From NCBI RefSeq assembly GCF_032362555.1, contig NC_083509.1:7587001-7651000 (forward strand): 64,000 bases of DNA, in the 5' to 3' direction. Of this stretch, positions 13,045 through 25,007 are shown piece by piece (the stretch's first letter is position 1; each line of letters begins with the position of its first letter). The notes beneath the pieces were generated by a model, which did no database searches, was not told the DNA's origin, and was given only the letters and a program-made list of their open reading frames with translations. Both the position numbers and the translations under genes were made by a program. This DNA is from Amyelois transitella (Eukaryota; Arthropoda; Insecta; Lepidoptera; Pyralidae).

Positions 13045-13312
13045 ACATACATACATACATACATATGGTCACGTCTATATCCCTTGCGGGGTAGACAGAG
13101 CCAACAGTCTTGAAAAGACTGAATGGCGACGTTCAGCTATTTGGTTTAACGATAGAATTGAGATTCAAATAGTGACAGGTTGCTAACCTATCGCCTAAAA
13201 AAGAATCCCAAGTTTGCAAGCCTATCCCTTAGTCGCCTTTTACGACATCCATGGGAAAGAGGTGGAGTTGTCCTATTCTTTTTTGTATTGGTGCCGGGAA
13301 CCACACAGCACC
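13045..13312 (-). mobile_element. SINE-A copy, full length with TSD
   Basis: Complete copy with a CATA microsatellite at the left (the element's 3' tail) and the GTGCCGGGAACCACA end at the right. A perfect 15-bp duplication, AAACAAAACAAATAT, lies at 13030-13044 and 13320-13334. It is one of the best preserved members in the window. Confidence 0.9.
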
Positions 13313-13407
13313 AAAAAAAAAACAAAACAAATATTATATAACAAATTTTAAAAATAATTTTGTTACTTCTTTAATATATATTAGTGTATATTAAAAGTTA
13401 ATACATA

Positions 13408-13655
13408 TATACGGGACAGATAACACAGATTGAGTTAGCCTCGAAGTAAGTTCGAGATTCGTGTTACGAGATACTTACCCAACGATATGTTATACGAGTA
13501 TAATACTTATATAGAAAAACATCCAAGGCCAATCAGAGAAATATACGTATACGTTTCTCATTATGGTCCCAGAATCTCATTATGGTGACCAGGATTCAAT
13601 CCCGGCAGTTCCGGTGTCACAGACAAGCGCACTATCGCTGCGGCAACAAGGCCGA
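13408..13655 (-). mobile_element. tRNA-derived SINE (SINE-B), copy 2
   Basis: Reverse-oriented copy. The tail and body (ACGGGACAGATAACACAGAT, then TAGCCTCGAAGTAAG) come first, and the tRNA-like head with its degraded B box and CGCTGCGGCAACAAGGCCG comes last. It is more diverged than the copies at 10909 and 46043. Confidence 0.75.
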
Positions 13656-14668
13656 TCTAACATATCTGTTAAAACAGTGATTATGATAAAACTTGGTACT
13701 TAGTTAAGAAAGTACTTGGAACATAAATCTATTCCGTGTCTGATTGACAGACAACATAAAGCCCACCCTAAATCTAGAAATTTGAAATTAAGCATGCAGG
13801 ATTACTGATGTGATCTAGGGGTGCACTCAGAGAGGATACATTACAGAATTACAATAAACATAAAACATTGTTAACATTTGCTTGAATAGATAGCATTACA
13901 TCTTAGTTAAATATTTTTTCGTGGATTTTTCGTTATTATTTTGAGTCATTTTCTCGCTTTTTATTATTTCGGCAATCTTTCCCAAGGTTAACGTAATAAC
14001 TTAAGATTATTGTCAAAGTTTCAGGAATTTTATTTGACTGTTTCCATGACTTTTCACATTTCGTGATAACTGTCAGTCTTTCATAAAAAAATGTGACTTA
14101 TGTATATACCAGTTGATATTCGTCGTTTATTCCTATTTTTATAGCTAACAAACATCTTACTCAAAATATTATAAAATAAAAATAAATAAAACATAGTTAC
14201 AAGTTAATACTATTGAAATTAAACCAACCACAAAACACGGACTCTATGTCGTATTCGTTGTGTTGATAGATGTCATGAACTTTATTTCATTATCGTCCAA
14301 ATACCGCAATATGATATTTTACTCTGGGGTGGTTGTTTGTACCACTTTAGCCTCCATATTTACGTTATTTTATATCTTTGGAAATACACTCTTGATTTGC
14401 CAGAATTTTAGACCTTAATGCACTGACTTAAGAAGTAATTTTGCTATTTGCAGTGTCGTCAAGCCATACCTTAATATTCGCTTGCTCAGCATTCGTAATA
14501 AAACACATGATTTGGTCGCACATGGATAAAACACAAATCTAAATAATGAATTAAATACCTATCTGTGGTAAAACTACATTAATTGTATTGTGAAGCATAA
14601 TCAAATATAATTGTGCAAATCAATTTAACACACAAATTAACAAAAAAAGTCGTCAGATACTAGGCACT
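13656..14668. other. intergenic, no gene seen
   Basis: No coding region, RNA gene or repeat that I can support. Confidence 0.35.
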
Positions 14669-14795
14669 TTAGAATAGGACCATATCTTCCCATGTCTGTT
14701 GTAAAAAGCGACTAAGGGAAACTCTTAAAAACTTGGGATTCTTCTTGTAGCAACCTGTAGTTGTTGGCTCTGTCTTCACAACAAGGTATACGGAG
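14669..14795 (+). mobile_element. SINE-A fragment
   Basis: Degraded copy recognised by AGAATAGGACCA, GCGACTAAGGGA, ACTTGGGATTCTTCTT and TTGGCTCTGTCT in order. Confidence 0.55.
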
Positions 14796-15852
14796 TATAT
14801 AATACCGTGAGTTTACATCGTCTTACTTCTCATCGAGGATAGCCTATTGTTCGCAGGCAATTTATGGACGATCGATACACCTTGTTATATTGGGATTATC
14901 GACAATTGTGACTCTTGTTTTTCGCCATAAAATAAATCAACGTGACTTTTATTGCGTCCACAAACATGTATTTTATTGCAGACTCCTGATATTAAGGCAA
15001 AGGTAATGATCATCTGTCATAACAACATCTAAATCGCTCAAAATGGTTTTATGGCTATCACAAACAATCACGCAAGGGCAATTAAAATTTACCCAAACAC
15101 GAGAGTGCCCAGTTAAATAAATCACAGTTGTTTTATATGGCTTCATATAAGTAAACGCGTGTGATGTAGTATTTGAGAAATAATAGTTTAGCACGCATTT
15201 CACGTATGATTTATACTTGCTGGCGAAAATTACAGGCGTTTAATTTAAGTAGCAACGGTTATGTTAAATCGCTTATGTTTCGCCCTCTATACATAAACAC
15301 CGGTGAAAAGCATTTCCACGATCATTTGTAAGCCATTTGCCCGTACTATTGAGTTTTATGATCCTTCGGGGCCAACGTATTATATTCTGTTACGTAAATA
15401 GGTTTACGATATTACAAAAAAAAAGTTTAAGGTATGTTATTTTTTTATCGTTTAAATAATAGAATGTCTATCATGACTATATACTAACAATACTTTTATC
15501 GATTAGTTAAATTCAAGTCATCAGCACGACTTCGTAAATACTTTTTATAAACAAAGTTTAATTAAGAAAGAAAAAGGGCAAAGAATCAGCGAAATGGTTT
15601 TTTCCCGGTATTTGCATGCGGCGCTTTTATTCGATTTTCAAATGAGCGCTTCATTTATTTTTGTTTGTTGCTTCAAGCATTTTGCATTAATGAACGTTTA
15701 TCATATTCAGGTCACGATATTTGACACAGTTACGGTGTTTTGGCTTTGTCCTCTTCACCCTTTTGGAAGTAATAGAAAAAATATTGGTTATTTTATTGAA
15801 TTTACACTAAATAAACTATAAAATATGAGATGACTATATAAAATGTGGACGA

Positions 15853-15950
15853 TGCGAAAGAATTAAACACGCAGGGGTCCTGACAAGTGGAAAAATGTAG
15901 TGTCTGACTGCCCCTCTGATAAAGTGGCGTGATTTTAGGTATGTAATTAA
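15853..15950 (+). mobile_element. LINE 3' end fragment (C-terminal codons plus tail)
   Basis: An open frame reads RRGPDKWKNVVSDCPSDKVA and stops at 15930-15932, followed by a TTTTAGGTATGTAA tail. The DKWK/GKWK motif, the spacing to the stop and the CGTGATTTTA after it recur at 47975 (minus strand) and in part at 60270. These are therefore 5'-truncated copies of one LINE, whose reverse-transcriptase domain is absent from the window. Confidence 0.65.
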
Positions 15951-16358
15951 TTATATTTTTTGATAAATTTCTTACGATAATTTAAATTTATTTATGTGTC
16001 GGCAAATGATAATTCACTCACACCTAAGTACGTGGAATTCCGACTTATAATATGACTAGTACAGCAGAGTTCTGAAACATTGCGCGTTTTAAATCCCAGC
16101 TATAAATTGTCTGCCTTATATCCGCAGTTTTAAACGGAATATATGACGTTTTAGGCTGTTAAGCTACAATACATAAGGCTTACGGTCCTAACAGAAAGCA
16201 GTCATACATCACGGTCTGAGCTAGATTAAAATAGCAATAACTATATGTTTTATAATTTGTACAATAATAATACATTCAAATACAATTTTTGAATTATGTG
16301 TCAGTCATTTCAGGGGATGGACAATAAACTAAATGTTATTAAACGTGTAATTACATAT

Positions 16359-16400
16359 ATTAGATAACATTTAAGATTGATAGGTAACATTTAAGATTGC
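16359..16400. repeat. short tandem duplication
   Basis: The 15-nt string TAACATTTAAGATTG occurs twice, directly repeated about 20 nt apart. Confidence 0.7.
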
Positions 16401-16410
16401 CGTGTATCCA

Positions 16411-16674
16411 CACCGCAATCACACCCGGAACCAATAAAAATAAGAATAGGACCACTCTATATCGTTCCCATGGTTGTCGTTAAAGGCGACTAAAGGATAG
16501 GCTTTTTAACTTGGGATTCTTCTTTAGGACGATGGGCTAGCAACTTGTCACTATTTGGATCTCAATTTTATTATTAGGTCAAACAGCTGAACGTGGCCTA
16601 TCAGTCTTATCAAGATTGTTAGATCTGTCTACCCCGCAAGGGATATAGACGTGATTATATGGATGTATGTATGT
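16411..16674 (+). mobile_element. SINE-A copy, full length
   Basis: It reads from a degraded CACACCCGGAACCAATA end through AATAGGACCACTC and TTGGGATTCTTC to TCTGTCTACCCCGCAAGGGA and a GGATGTATGTATG tail. The complete family order is kept. Confidence 0.85.
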
Positions 16675-16734
16675 AAGATTGTAGAGAAATTTTTACAATT
16701 TTTCATTATTAATTTCCGATACTCTTACTCTTAC

Positions 16735-17091
16735 TCCCGGTTGCAGCCTCACCACTATAGAGAAGAGCCCGGGGTATGTCTTTGACCATAGATCCTGGAT
16801 TGGGTGAGTCAGGTTTTACACGGAGTGATCTCATTTGACCTCCGCAACCTTTGCAGAGCAACTTAACCCGTATTGAATCGATAATGGTTACACATCCAGT
16901 TGCCTAAATGGGCAGGTTTCCTCATGATGTTTTCCCTCACCGTAAGGGCATCGGCTAGTTTTGAAATTGATGTAAGTACAAAACTTTCAAAAGTCATTGG
17001 TACATAGCCGAGGTATGATTCGAACCTGAGCTATTATGCGCATCATGCATTTTAACCGGGCACCTTGCCGATTAGACCATCGACGCTCTAC
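16735..17091 (-). mobile_element. tRNA-derived SINE of a second type (SINE-C)
   Basis: On the minus strand it starts with GATGGTCTAATCGGCAAGGT and GGTTCGAATCAT, matching tRNA A-box and B-box positions. A body containing CCTTACGGTGAGGGAAAACA and GAGGAAACCTGCCC follows, then ACCCCGGGCTCTTCT and a GTAAGA repeat tail. Partial copies of the same body occur near 7510-7570 and 23757-23870. Confidence 0.75.
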
Positions 17092-19350
17092 GATACACTT
17101 CCATTAAGAAATTTCCTTGAATTAAGTAAAAAAATGGTAGGAAGCAGCCAAATTCAAAAGTAATCTGACAAAGGAATTAACGAAATACACCGATATTCTT
17201 TCTACCCGTCCCCGCCCTAATAGTGAAATATTTGACACATTTTTGCGTCCGATTTTATGCAATCACACACGATAGCACAATATTCAGAATCGTGTTTCGT
17301 GACACAGGCCCATTAATCTTCATCCTCTTTGGCCGCTGGCTAATAGATAGGTGACCATCTATTTCTTAGCAGAAATAACACTTTATTTGCACCCAACCCA
17401 GCCCAGATCACAATAGTTGCTCCATTTTTTTGGATTGACAATGAGCTTGTTTATCATCACTTAACGGATATAAGTTTTCCATCAAATAAAGACTATATCT
17501 AACTTGTTAGTTAACGCGTAATACAACCAATGAACCGAAAGATGTAATAGATACTTTAGTAATTTATTTAGCAATGGTCTGGCAGATGATCATAACTAGT
17601 ACTTATGACAAGGCGCGCAAATGTAGCTCAATTTTATGTGTCGCCAAAAAATTGGGAATTAGCCAGGGGCGTCCAGAGGAATCCCAAGAGCCTCTCGCCT
17701 ATAAAGTGGCGGATGGCTTACAACTTGCAATATAAATTTCACTCTGCCGCCGAGGTTGAGGTTTATTGCGGTCTGCTGAACTACGAGCAGGACCAAGTAG
17801 GACCTACTTGTTACGTAATGGACCCAATTCCGCGCTTGGGGAATTCAATTTATTCAAAGCTAAATTTTAATGAACAACACTGGTCGAATTAAATTGAAGT
17901 TATTAATTTTTTTTTTATTTAAAATATGATTTACTTTAATTTACAGATTTCACAGTCAGTTGGGCCTAGACAAGCCGTTTCTCTGTCAATAAATATTTGT
18001 CGTCCGCATTACATTGTACTTCCACCTCCATGATTGCACAGTATTTTGCATTATCATTAAGGAAGTACATATATGTATATGCAGTTAAGAAAAAGTTTGA
18101 TATTTATTTGAGCGCTTAATTGCACTACTACATTCCATACAAACCATACTAATATTATAGGAGAAAAGATTTGTATTTTTGTTTGTAATAAATAAACTCA
18201 AACTAGACCGATTTTTGGCCCAGATGTATGTAGAAAGACCTGTAGGAGTAGCTACTTTTTTACTGGAAATTCGCAAAGAAGCAAAAGCGAAGCAAAAAAA
18301 AAACGAAGAAAGCGAATAAAGTTGACGGCGTACAATGCAAAGTACCAAGATTGATATTTCACACAACTACAATTTATTGGCTTAGCTACTGCCTTCCTGC
18401 ATTCACGATATGATTTGATGAAGTAAAAATAATATTTTTACATTTAGATACGCGTCTCTGACTCATAACCTCTATTTACATGCTACTGTACCTATATTTT
18501 GCTTCAATATTATTTTTGGTCGATAAACATTCCCTTATCGGAAAGTATTTTCCGCAGCTATGGGAAAACTTACTTGGTTCTATCTGATAGTGTTTAACTT
18601 ATTCATGGAAACGTAATATTTTGAGGACAGGGGACAAAAAATAACACGGGCACAATTTTGGATTCCAAACATTGGCGTGGAAAAATGTAATTTTATGTTT
18701 CTGTCGATTCAGTATATACCTATAGTATTTGAAATGGTATCTACCAGTGTATGGTTAAATCATAAATTGACCGTGTAATGTTTCGTTTAAAATTAAAATT
18801 CAAACCATGTTCATACCATTTGCATATTATTCACAAAGAGCGATGTTATAATTGGGCTTTTTTATGGAAATTTTTCCCCGTTGTTTCATGTGGACACAAC
18901 ATGATAAAACAACGATCTGACCATTTGTAGGCTATAGGTACTTTTTACGGCCATAAATCTTGAAACATTTATAACATTAAAACATCTATTATTTTACTTT
19001 GCCAAGCCTTAGAAATAAATTGCATTTGCAATAAGTCAGCGTTTAGGACTGGTATCATTTTGAATGTTTTTTTTTGTGTAAAAGAGACAGCATCATCCTT
19101 GGTGTTTTTTTCCATTATGCTCCTAGTCCGTTCGTTTTGTTAACCAGAAAAGCAGTTCGAAGTCCACAATACAGGGTAAATTATTATGCGGAGCGACTTC
19201 GGTCTGTCCTCCATTATAATATTTACAGGTAATAAAAAAGCTTGGATCATGGTTCTAGCATATGTGCTTGTATAAGAATAATACCTTAGTTGGTACTGGA
19301 AATCAAATTAGGTAGAAAGAATTTAAAGCCATCACCTGCATTTTTCACAA
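17092..19350. other. intergenic, no supported gene
   Basis: One open frame at 17605-17892 (95 codons) has no recognisable domain or convincing splice context and is not called. The rest is AT-rich. Confidence 0.35.
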
Positions 19351-19400
19351 CAGCTTTTCCAAGACTGTTGGCTCTGTCTACCCTGCACGGGATATAGACG
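19351..19400 (+). mobile_element. SINE-A 3' tail fragment
   Basis: Only the region from CTTTTCCAAGACTGTTGGCT to GGGATATAGACG is left. Confidence 0.6.
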
Positions 19401-19871
19401 AAAAAAGGAATGCAATCTTAAAAGAGTACTTTATGGTAACAGCAAAAGTGATTCCACTCTAATAGCATTTTTATCTTGGACCACGAATCAAGAGGTATGG
19501 TGGCTGATATTGTGAAATGGCAGTCGTAAAGCTAAGTTACATGCTATCGGGCGACTTGACAAATGAATCCGCTAATACATAGGAGAGTAATAAATGCGAA
19601 AGATTCCAGCGTAGTTCTTTTCGACGTAGAATAAATAACTTGCCATTTGCACGGGGAAGAAGGAGCGAGGGTACCTACTTAACAATTTAGTGCTGCAGTC
19701 ATGTTGCACTTGCAGTTACATATTTCAGCCCGTCTACTCTTTCTATGGAGAGAAATTGAAAAGTTCAGTTTCAGGAATGTGGTTTTAAATACATTCAGTC
19801 AGAAAAGTATCGGGAATGGATTATTCATTTATGGTTCCAAATTCAAATTTTTGTTTTTTTTGTTGTTGTTA

Positions 19872-21109
19872 GATTGGCACAACTGTTTTCCATTTTGGCG
19901 CGGAGTTTGAGTTGCATCTGTTGTTTACATTAAATACAGTGCTATTTTTAGTTATATCATATCTAGTGTGTATTGCTAATTTCATAATGGATAAAAACAT
20001 CGAACAAAGAGTTTGTCTTAAATTTTGCATTGCCAATGGAATATCGTGTTCGGAGTCACTGAAAATGTTACAGAAGGCTTACGGTGAATCGACTTTATCA
20101 AAAACTCGTGCTTATGAGTGGTACAAAGCGTTCAAAAGCAGTCGATCTGTGATGGAAGATTTGCCTCGCTCTGGTAGGCCATCAACGTCTGCAATTGAAG
20201 TTAACATCGCAAAAGTGAAGGAAATAGTGACTGAAAATCCTCATTCAACTTTGAGAGAGATAGCCACCGAACTTTCTGTATCTCACGAGTCGATCCGTAC
20301 CATTTAAACTAATAATTTGGGTATGAAACATGTTGCCGCTCGGCTAGTCCCAAAAGACCTGAATTTTTTTCAAAAACTCAATCGCATCAGAGTCGCTGAG
20401 GACATGCTAGAACGAGTCAATTCCGACCCAACATTCATGAAACGCATTGTTACTGGTGACGAGACGTGGGTTTACGAGTTTGACATGCAAACTAGTCAAC
20501 AAGCTTCGGAGTGGCGCCTTCCAACTGAACCGAAACCGAAAAAACCACGCCAAAGTCGTTCAAAAGTCAAAGTCATGTTGACTGTTTTCTTTGACTATCG
20601 CGGTGTTGTGCACTCGGAATTCTTGCCAGAAGGTCAAACGGTAAATAAGGAATATTATTTGAGTGTTATGCGGCGTTTAAGAGAGCAAATCCGACGAAAA
20701 AGGCCAGATTTGTGGAAAGAAAATTCTTGGATTTTGCACCATGATAATGCACCTTCGCACAAGGCCATCATTGTGAACGAATTTTTAACCAAACACTCAA
20801 CAAATACCATCGAGCAACCACCATATTCACCAGATATGGCTCCAGCTGACTTTTTTCTTTTTCCTAAACTCAAATTACCACTTCGTGGCACCCGTTTTCA
20901 ATCGGTAGAAGACATAAAAGAGAATTCGCGGCGAGAACTGACCTCAATTCCGGAAACAGCGTTTAAAAAATGTTTTGATGATTGGATTATTCGTTGGCGT
21001 AAGTGTATCGTTTCTAAAGGAGCATATTTTGAAGGTGATAAAATAAATTTGGATGAATAACAAACAGTTTGTGTATTATTGATCTTTTCCTGCTACTTTC
21101 TTGACAGAG
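19872..21109 (+). mobile_element. mariner element
   Basis: About 1.24 kb, the usual mariner length, with TA at both borders (19870-19871 and 21110-21111). The ends GATTGGCACAACTG and (reverse strand) CTCTGTCAAGAAAGT agree only in part, so at least one inverted repeat has diverged. The interior is almost entirely the transposase gene. The borders rest on the TA flanks and expected length and are less certain than the gene itself. Confidence 0.75.
19987..21060 (+). pseudogene. mariner transposase, one in-frame stop
   Basis: 357 codons plus stop in a single frame, beginning MDKNIEQRVCLKF at 19987. The N-terminal part carries two helix-turn-helix regions (SLSKMLQ-like segment around residues 20-35, and LREIATELSVSHESIRTI). 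The catalytic acids are D in VTGDETW, D in LHHDNAPSH and D in MAPADFFLFP. The last two have exactly 34 residues between them, the DD34D signature of mariner. The only lesion is TAA at 20305-20307, where mariner relatives normally have a leucine after RTI; one T-to-A change of TTA explains it. The frame is otherwise open to the stop at 21058-21060. It would give only a DNA-binding fragment of about 106 residues. Confidence 0.9.
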
Positions 21110-21227
21110 TAGTATACCTACCGTTTGGTTTCCGGCTGACTTTTTGAGCATGTCATATAAGGATGATATTTAAAACAAAAATGCAAGAACTCATAAATTC
21201 ATATACCGAATACAATTTTCGAAACGA

Positions 21228-21475
21228 TACATACATTCATATAATCATGTCTATATCCCTTGCGGGGTAAACAGAGCCAACAGTCTTTAAAAGAATTTAA
21301 CACCATGTTTTGCTTAATTATAGAATTGAGATTTAAATAGTGACAGGTTGCTAGCCCATCGCCTTAAAGAAGAATCCCAAGTTTATAAACCTAACCCTTA
21401 GTTGTCTTTTACGTCATCCATGGGAACGAGATGGAGTAGTCTTATGCTTTTTCTATTGGTGCCGGGAATCACATG
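21228..21475 (-). mobile_element. SINE-A copy
   Basis: Near-complete copy from ACATACATTCATATAATCAT to GGTGCCGGGAATCACATG, 117 bp beyond the mariner element. A short central deletion removes part of the CAGTCTT region. Confidence 0.8.
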
Positions 21476-21878
21476 ATATGGGATGAGAAAAAAAACTTGC
21501 AAATGCATCCTAATCGAAATAGTATGGCAATGCAGTTACAAAAGCGCACTACTATTAATATTTCGTAAGTAAAAAGTTATCTTTTAGTAAAGATGAATAT
21601 TTCTGAAAAATAGCCTGAAACCTAAACTCGATTCATTACCCCTTGATTTGAGATTTCTCAATGTCCAAGTGGGATTTGATCGAGACGTCTTATCGAATGA
21701 CCATCGTGTTTTATTCGATATTTTCTCATCAATACTAGATTGAATGACGTTGGGAAACTTGTGAATTGTGAGAAAATGCTTGTTCTGCAACTCTTTTTAT
21801 AGATATGCAATAAAATGAATAACCGATATATCATGGTGTATTTATTAATAATATAAATGAAACTTTAAAATATATACA

Positions 21879-22138
21879 TGCCGTGTGGTTCCCCGCATCA
21901 ATACAAAAAAGAATAGGACCACTCCATCTCTTTCCCATGGATTTTGTAAAAGGCGACTAAGGGATAGGCTTACAAACTTGGAATTCTTTTTTTAGGCGAT
22001 GGGCTAGCAACCTGTCACTATTTGGATCTCAATTCTATCATTAAGCCAAATAGCTGAAAGTGGCCGATCAGTCTTTTCAAGACTGTTGGCTCTGTCTACC
22101 CCACAAGGGATATAGACGTGACCATATGTATGTATGTA
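21879..22138 (+). mobile_element. SINE-A copy, full length
   Basis: From TGCCGTGTGGTTCCCCGCAT to the CATATGTATGTATGTA tail. It is immediately followed by an inverted partial copy. Confidence 0.85.
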
Positions 22139-22140
22139 AC

Positions 22141-22275
22141 ATGTAATCACGTCAATATTCCTTCGGGATAGACAGAGCCTGCAGTCTTGAAAAGCTTGAA
22201 AGGCCATTTTCAGCTGTATGGCTTAATGATGGTGTTCTTTTCTCTTAGTCGCCTTTTACGACATCTATAGGGCAT
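22141..22275 (-). mobile_element. SINE-A copy, truncated, inverted next to the previous one
   Basis: It begins ATGTAATCACGTCAATATTC and keeps GGGATAGACAGAGCC and TAGTCGCCTTTTACGACATC, but lacks part of the middle and the hairpin end. The two copies face each other tail to tail. Confidence 0.75.
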
Positions 22276-23079
22276 TTTAAATGCCGGCACATTTTAAAAT
22301 ATGTATGTATATCTGTTTCAAAATTTCTGTATAAACATCAACTGTCATGTTATTAAACATACTTTATGTATTTCAAGTAATTCTTCAGCCTCCGTAGCAT
22401 AGATAAAAACGGAGTCGCGCTATAATAATTATTTCGTAACAATTCATTTATCTATTCTATATAGTCAGATTTATTCCTTCAATATTGGTTCAGACTTTCT
22501 GAGGCTGGATTCATAGAGTAAGCGTCTTTATTTTCATCGTAGTGGTACTTAAAAAGGTAATATATCCAAAGTTGTACTCGTAAACTCTCGTATTCTTAAA
22601 GTACCCATCACATAGCATTAAAAGAAAATACGATAAGTTGTAAATTTATTGGAAAACTTCGGTGTGCTATTTATTTTCTTACTCGTATAAATGTCTTTTT
22701 GGTATCCAGCAGACACTTTCGAAAGAACTCTTGAAATATTTTGCATCTTATCTTTTTTTTAATTCAATGGATGAATAGGATTTTCTACATTTAAGACTAG
22801 CTGTTTGCCGCGGCTCTAACCGCGTATAGGATTTCGCGTAACCAGTGCAAACTGCAATTATGCAGACCTACAACATCCGACTCCGGTGACAATTGTATAT
22901 AGCCAAAACAAAATATTTTTTTTAGTTTTATCTAAATTAAATACGTTAATGCAAACCGCATTCAACGCTGTTTAAAAGTTTTGAAGCAGTACTTAACGTC
23001 AATTTTCAATTGACCATATTTTTTTTCCCTTAATCGAATTTGACAACGCTCCTAGAGGAAGACCTCGGAACAGATGAAA
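22276..23079. other. intergenic, no gene seen
   Basis: AT-rich sequence with no coding region, RNA gene or recognisable repeat. Confidence 0.35.
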
Positions 23080-23540
23080 GACAATTGACGCAAAATAATT
23101 GACGCAGCGAGCGAAGTGAGTGAGGTCTCGTTATCAATTTGGGGCAAAATTGCGTTTTTGTATGTACGCGTATGTTTGTAACGCGATAATTTTTGAATCG
23201 TTGGTCTGATTTTGATGAAATTTACAATATTTATAGGGTGTACCAATAGAATTTGTAAGTTCGTGGGGTAACAAAATCTGTTTTTGAGATATTTACCGTT
23301 ATGTTAAAATTTAAAGTGTTCACGAGGTTGAAGATCGCGACGAACAGCAAGTGCTTCAAATAGATCTTATGAAAGCGAAGGGGGAGGCTTTTTTCCAGCT
23401 GTGGGATACACATATAGGCAAAAAGTACTTTTAGTTGTAACTTCAAAATGTGAACGATGATAAAAAAGTGCATTTCTTTTAAGCATGTAAATTTAATGGA
23501 AATCATGCGCAGTGTTATTCATGGAAGCATTAGGCGCAGC
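23080..23540. repeat. probable dispersed transposon remnant
   Basis: Contains GCAGCGAGCGAAGTGAGTGA followed by long AT-rich sequence with TTTTGATGAAATTTAC. From memory this style of text is frequent in lepidopteran repeats. Open frames on the minus strand show no domain. Confidence 0.35.
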
Positions 23541-23756
23541 ACGACATCGGTATGCACAATGAACACGCAAAAATAACATATACATAGGTCTAAATAGGTC
23601 AACTGTAATTATTTTAAACAGCAAATGATATGGATAAGGTTATAAACTTAGCCTCTAGGTAACTATTTATAATAAGTTATCGAATTTTGTTTCATCTTTG
23701 AACGTACTACCGAAATGGTGAAGTTTAGCAATATATTACAGTTGAAATGAGATTCC

Positions 23757-23870
23757 TTCTTCGAGAGGAGCCCGGGGTACGCAATTTGACCATGATTCTG
23801 GATTAGGTCAGTCAGGTTTTAACACGAAGCTGCTGTTGTCTGACCTGACTTGAAACCTTATCCATATAGA
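23757..23870 (-). mobile_element. SINE-C fragment
   Basis: GAGAGGAGCCCGGGGTACGC, then ATTCTGGATTAGGTCAGTCA and GGTTTTAACACG, match the 3' half of the element at 16735-17091 in the same orientation. Confidence 0.6.
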
Positions 23871-23966
23871 ATCTTGAGAGACGACATAGTAAATGATTTC
23901 ATGATGATGATGATAAAATAAAAATGACGTTTGTATTAAAATTTTAGTACATAAATTAAAAGCCCA

Positions 23967-24042
23967 TATTTTTAATTAATCATAATTTTTCACCGATTTA
24001 ATTATTCTATATCGGTGAAAAATTATTAATTAATTAAAAATA
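23967..24042. repeat. large AT-rich hairpin
   Basis: Arms at 23967-23997 and about 24011-24042 are complementary over 31 positions with a single inserted base, around a 13-nt loop. The inner ends are CACCGAT and ATCGGTG. It may be a MITE core or a replication-stalling cruciform. Confidence 0.7.
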
Positions 24043-24798
24043 TAAGTAAAGAATCCTACTTAAGTGTTATTGTACCTAACTCAATTAAAATTTATTAAAA
24101 ACTATAACAAAATGTCTTAAACTTCAAAAACTTTGACAACAACATGGACCTGTTTTAGAAAAGAGCTCAATTTTTGCTGAAATTATCTCAATCACAGTAA
24201 TTTATTCATTGGTATAAGAAACCACCGAGAAAAATGCCACTATCAGCTAACTTTCGACGAGGTAACGGCAACAAATTATATTTAAAAAGCGATTTTAATT
24301 GGGAAGGTTTTCAAGTATTTCAAATGAATGTTTATTTTATTCTTTCTTTGAACTTTAAAATAAATTACTAAATAGGTTTACGATATTGCTTTGCGTTTAT
24401 TATCTATTGTTTTGGTATTGCAAATACTAAATTTCCAACTCGTAGAATATAAGAAGGCGTAAGAATATAAGTATAATGATGTTTGTGGCAAATAAACTAG
24501 GTACTTTCTCCTTTTTATTAGGGTAATTTGATTTTACTGAGCTTCATCGCAGAATCTTCATCGCATGAAGAGAACGTCATCGCAGTTACAGACGTTCTCT
24601 TCAACATAGATTTAAGTTCTAGTAAATATATTTGTTGTAAAAAGGAATTTATGAAAAGCATACAATGTAGCAAGTACATGTTTTTCGTTTCGCATCAATG
24701 TTATGTGTAGGTAAAGGTTCAGAGCAGAAAAACTAAAAAATATGGTTTGAAGTGTGTCTATAGGCAAAGGTGATTTATTATCTTTAATATTATTTTAG

Positions 24799-25004
24799 AA
24801 ATGTTAATGGCCATTAAGAACGCCAAGAAAAATAAGGACCAGAATAACAAAGATGAAAACGAAAATGATCAAGAATCTCCTGAAGAAAGTCAAGATAAAG
24901 ACAGTGACCAACTGACGACTTCGGAGATTGTCGTCAGAACCCTCAGTGCTGATCGCAAAAAACAGGAAAAATTAGAAAAACTCCAAAGCGATAAAAAGGA
25001 TTAA
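24799..25004 (+). CDS. possible last exon of an unrecognised gene
   Basis: An acceptor (TATTATTTTAG) at 24798 opens a 67-codon frame, from ATG 24801 to the stop at 25002-25004, with coding-like codon use. The protein is highly charged and rich in K, D, E, N and Q, with a C-terminal segment SEIVVRTLSADRKKQEKLEK that could form a coiled coil. An AATAAA follows about 60 nt later (near 25064). I could not find supported upstream exons; a frame at 24528-24710 is a weak candidate. It could equally be a short intronless gene. No family recognised. Confidence 0.35.
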
Positions 25005-25007
25005 CAA

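Noticed and set aside
13045-13312. SINE-A as a Helitron because of its terminal hairpin
   Set aside because: Exact 12-16 bp target duplications in three copies and a LINE-like tail do not fit Helitron insertion, which makes no duplication.
14973-15203. 76-codon minus-strand frame
   Set aside because: No motif and no supporting splice sites.
17605-17892. 95-codon open frame
   Set aside because: No domain, weak composition and no splice or polyadenylation context.
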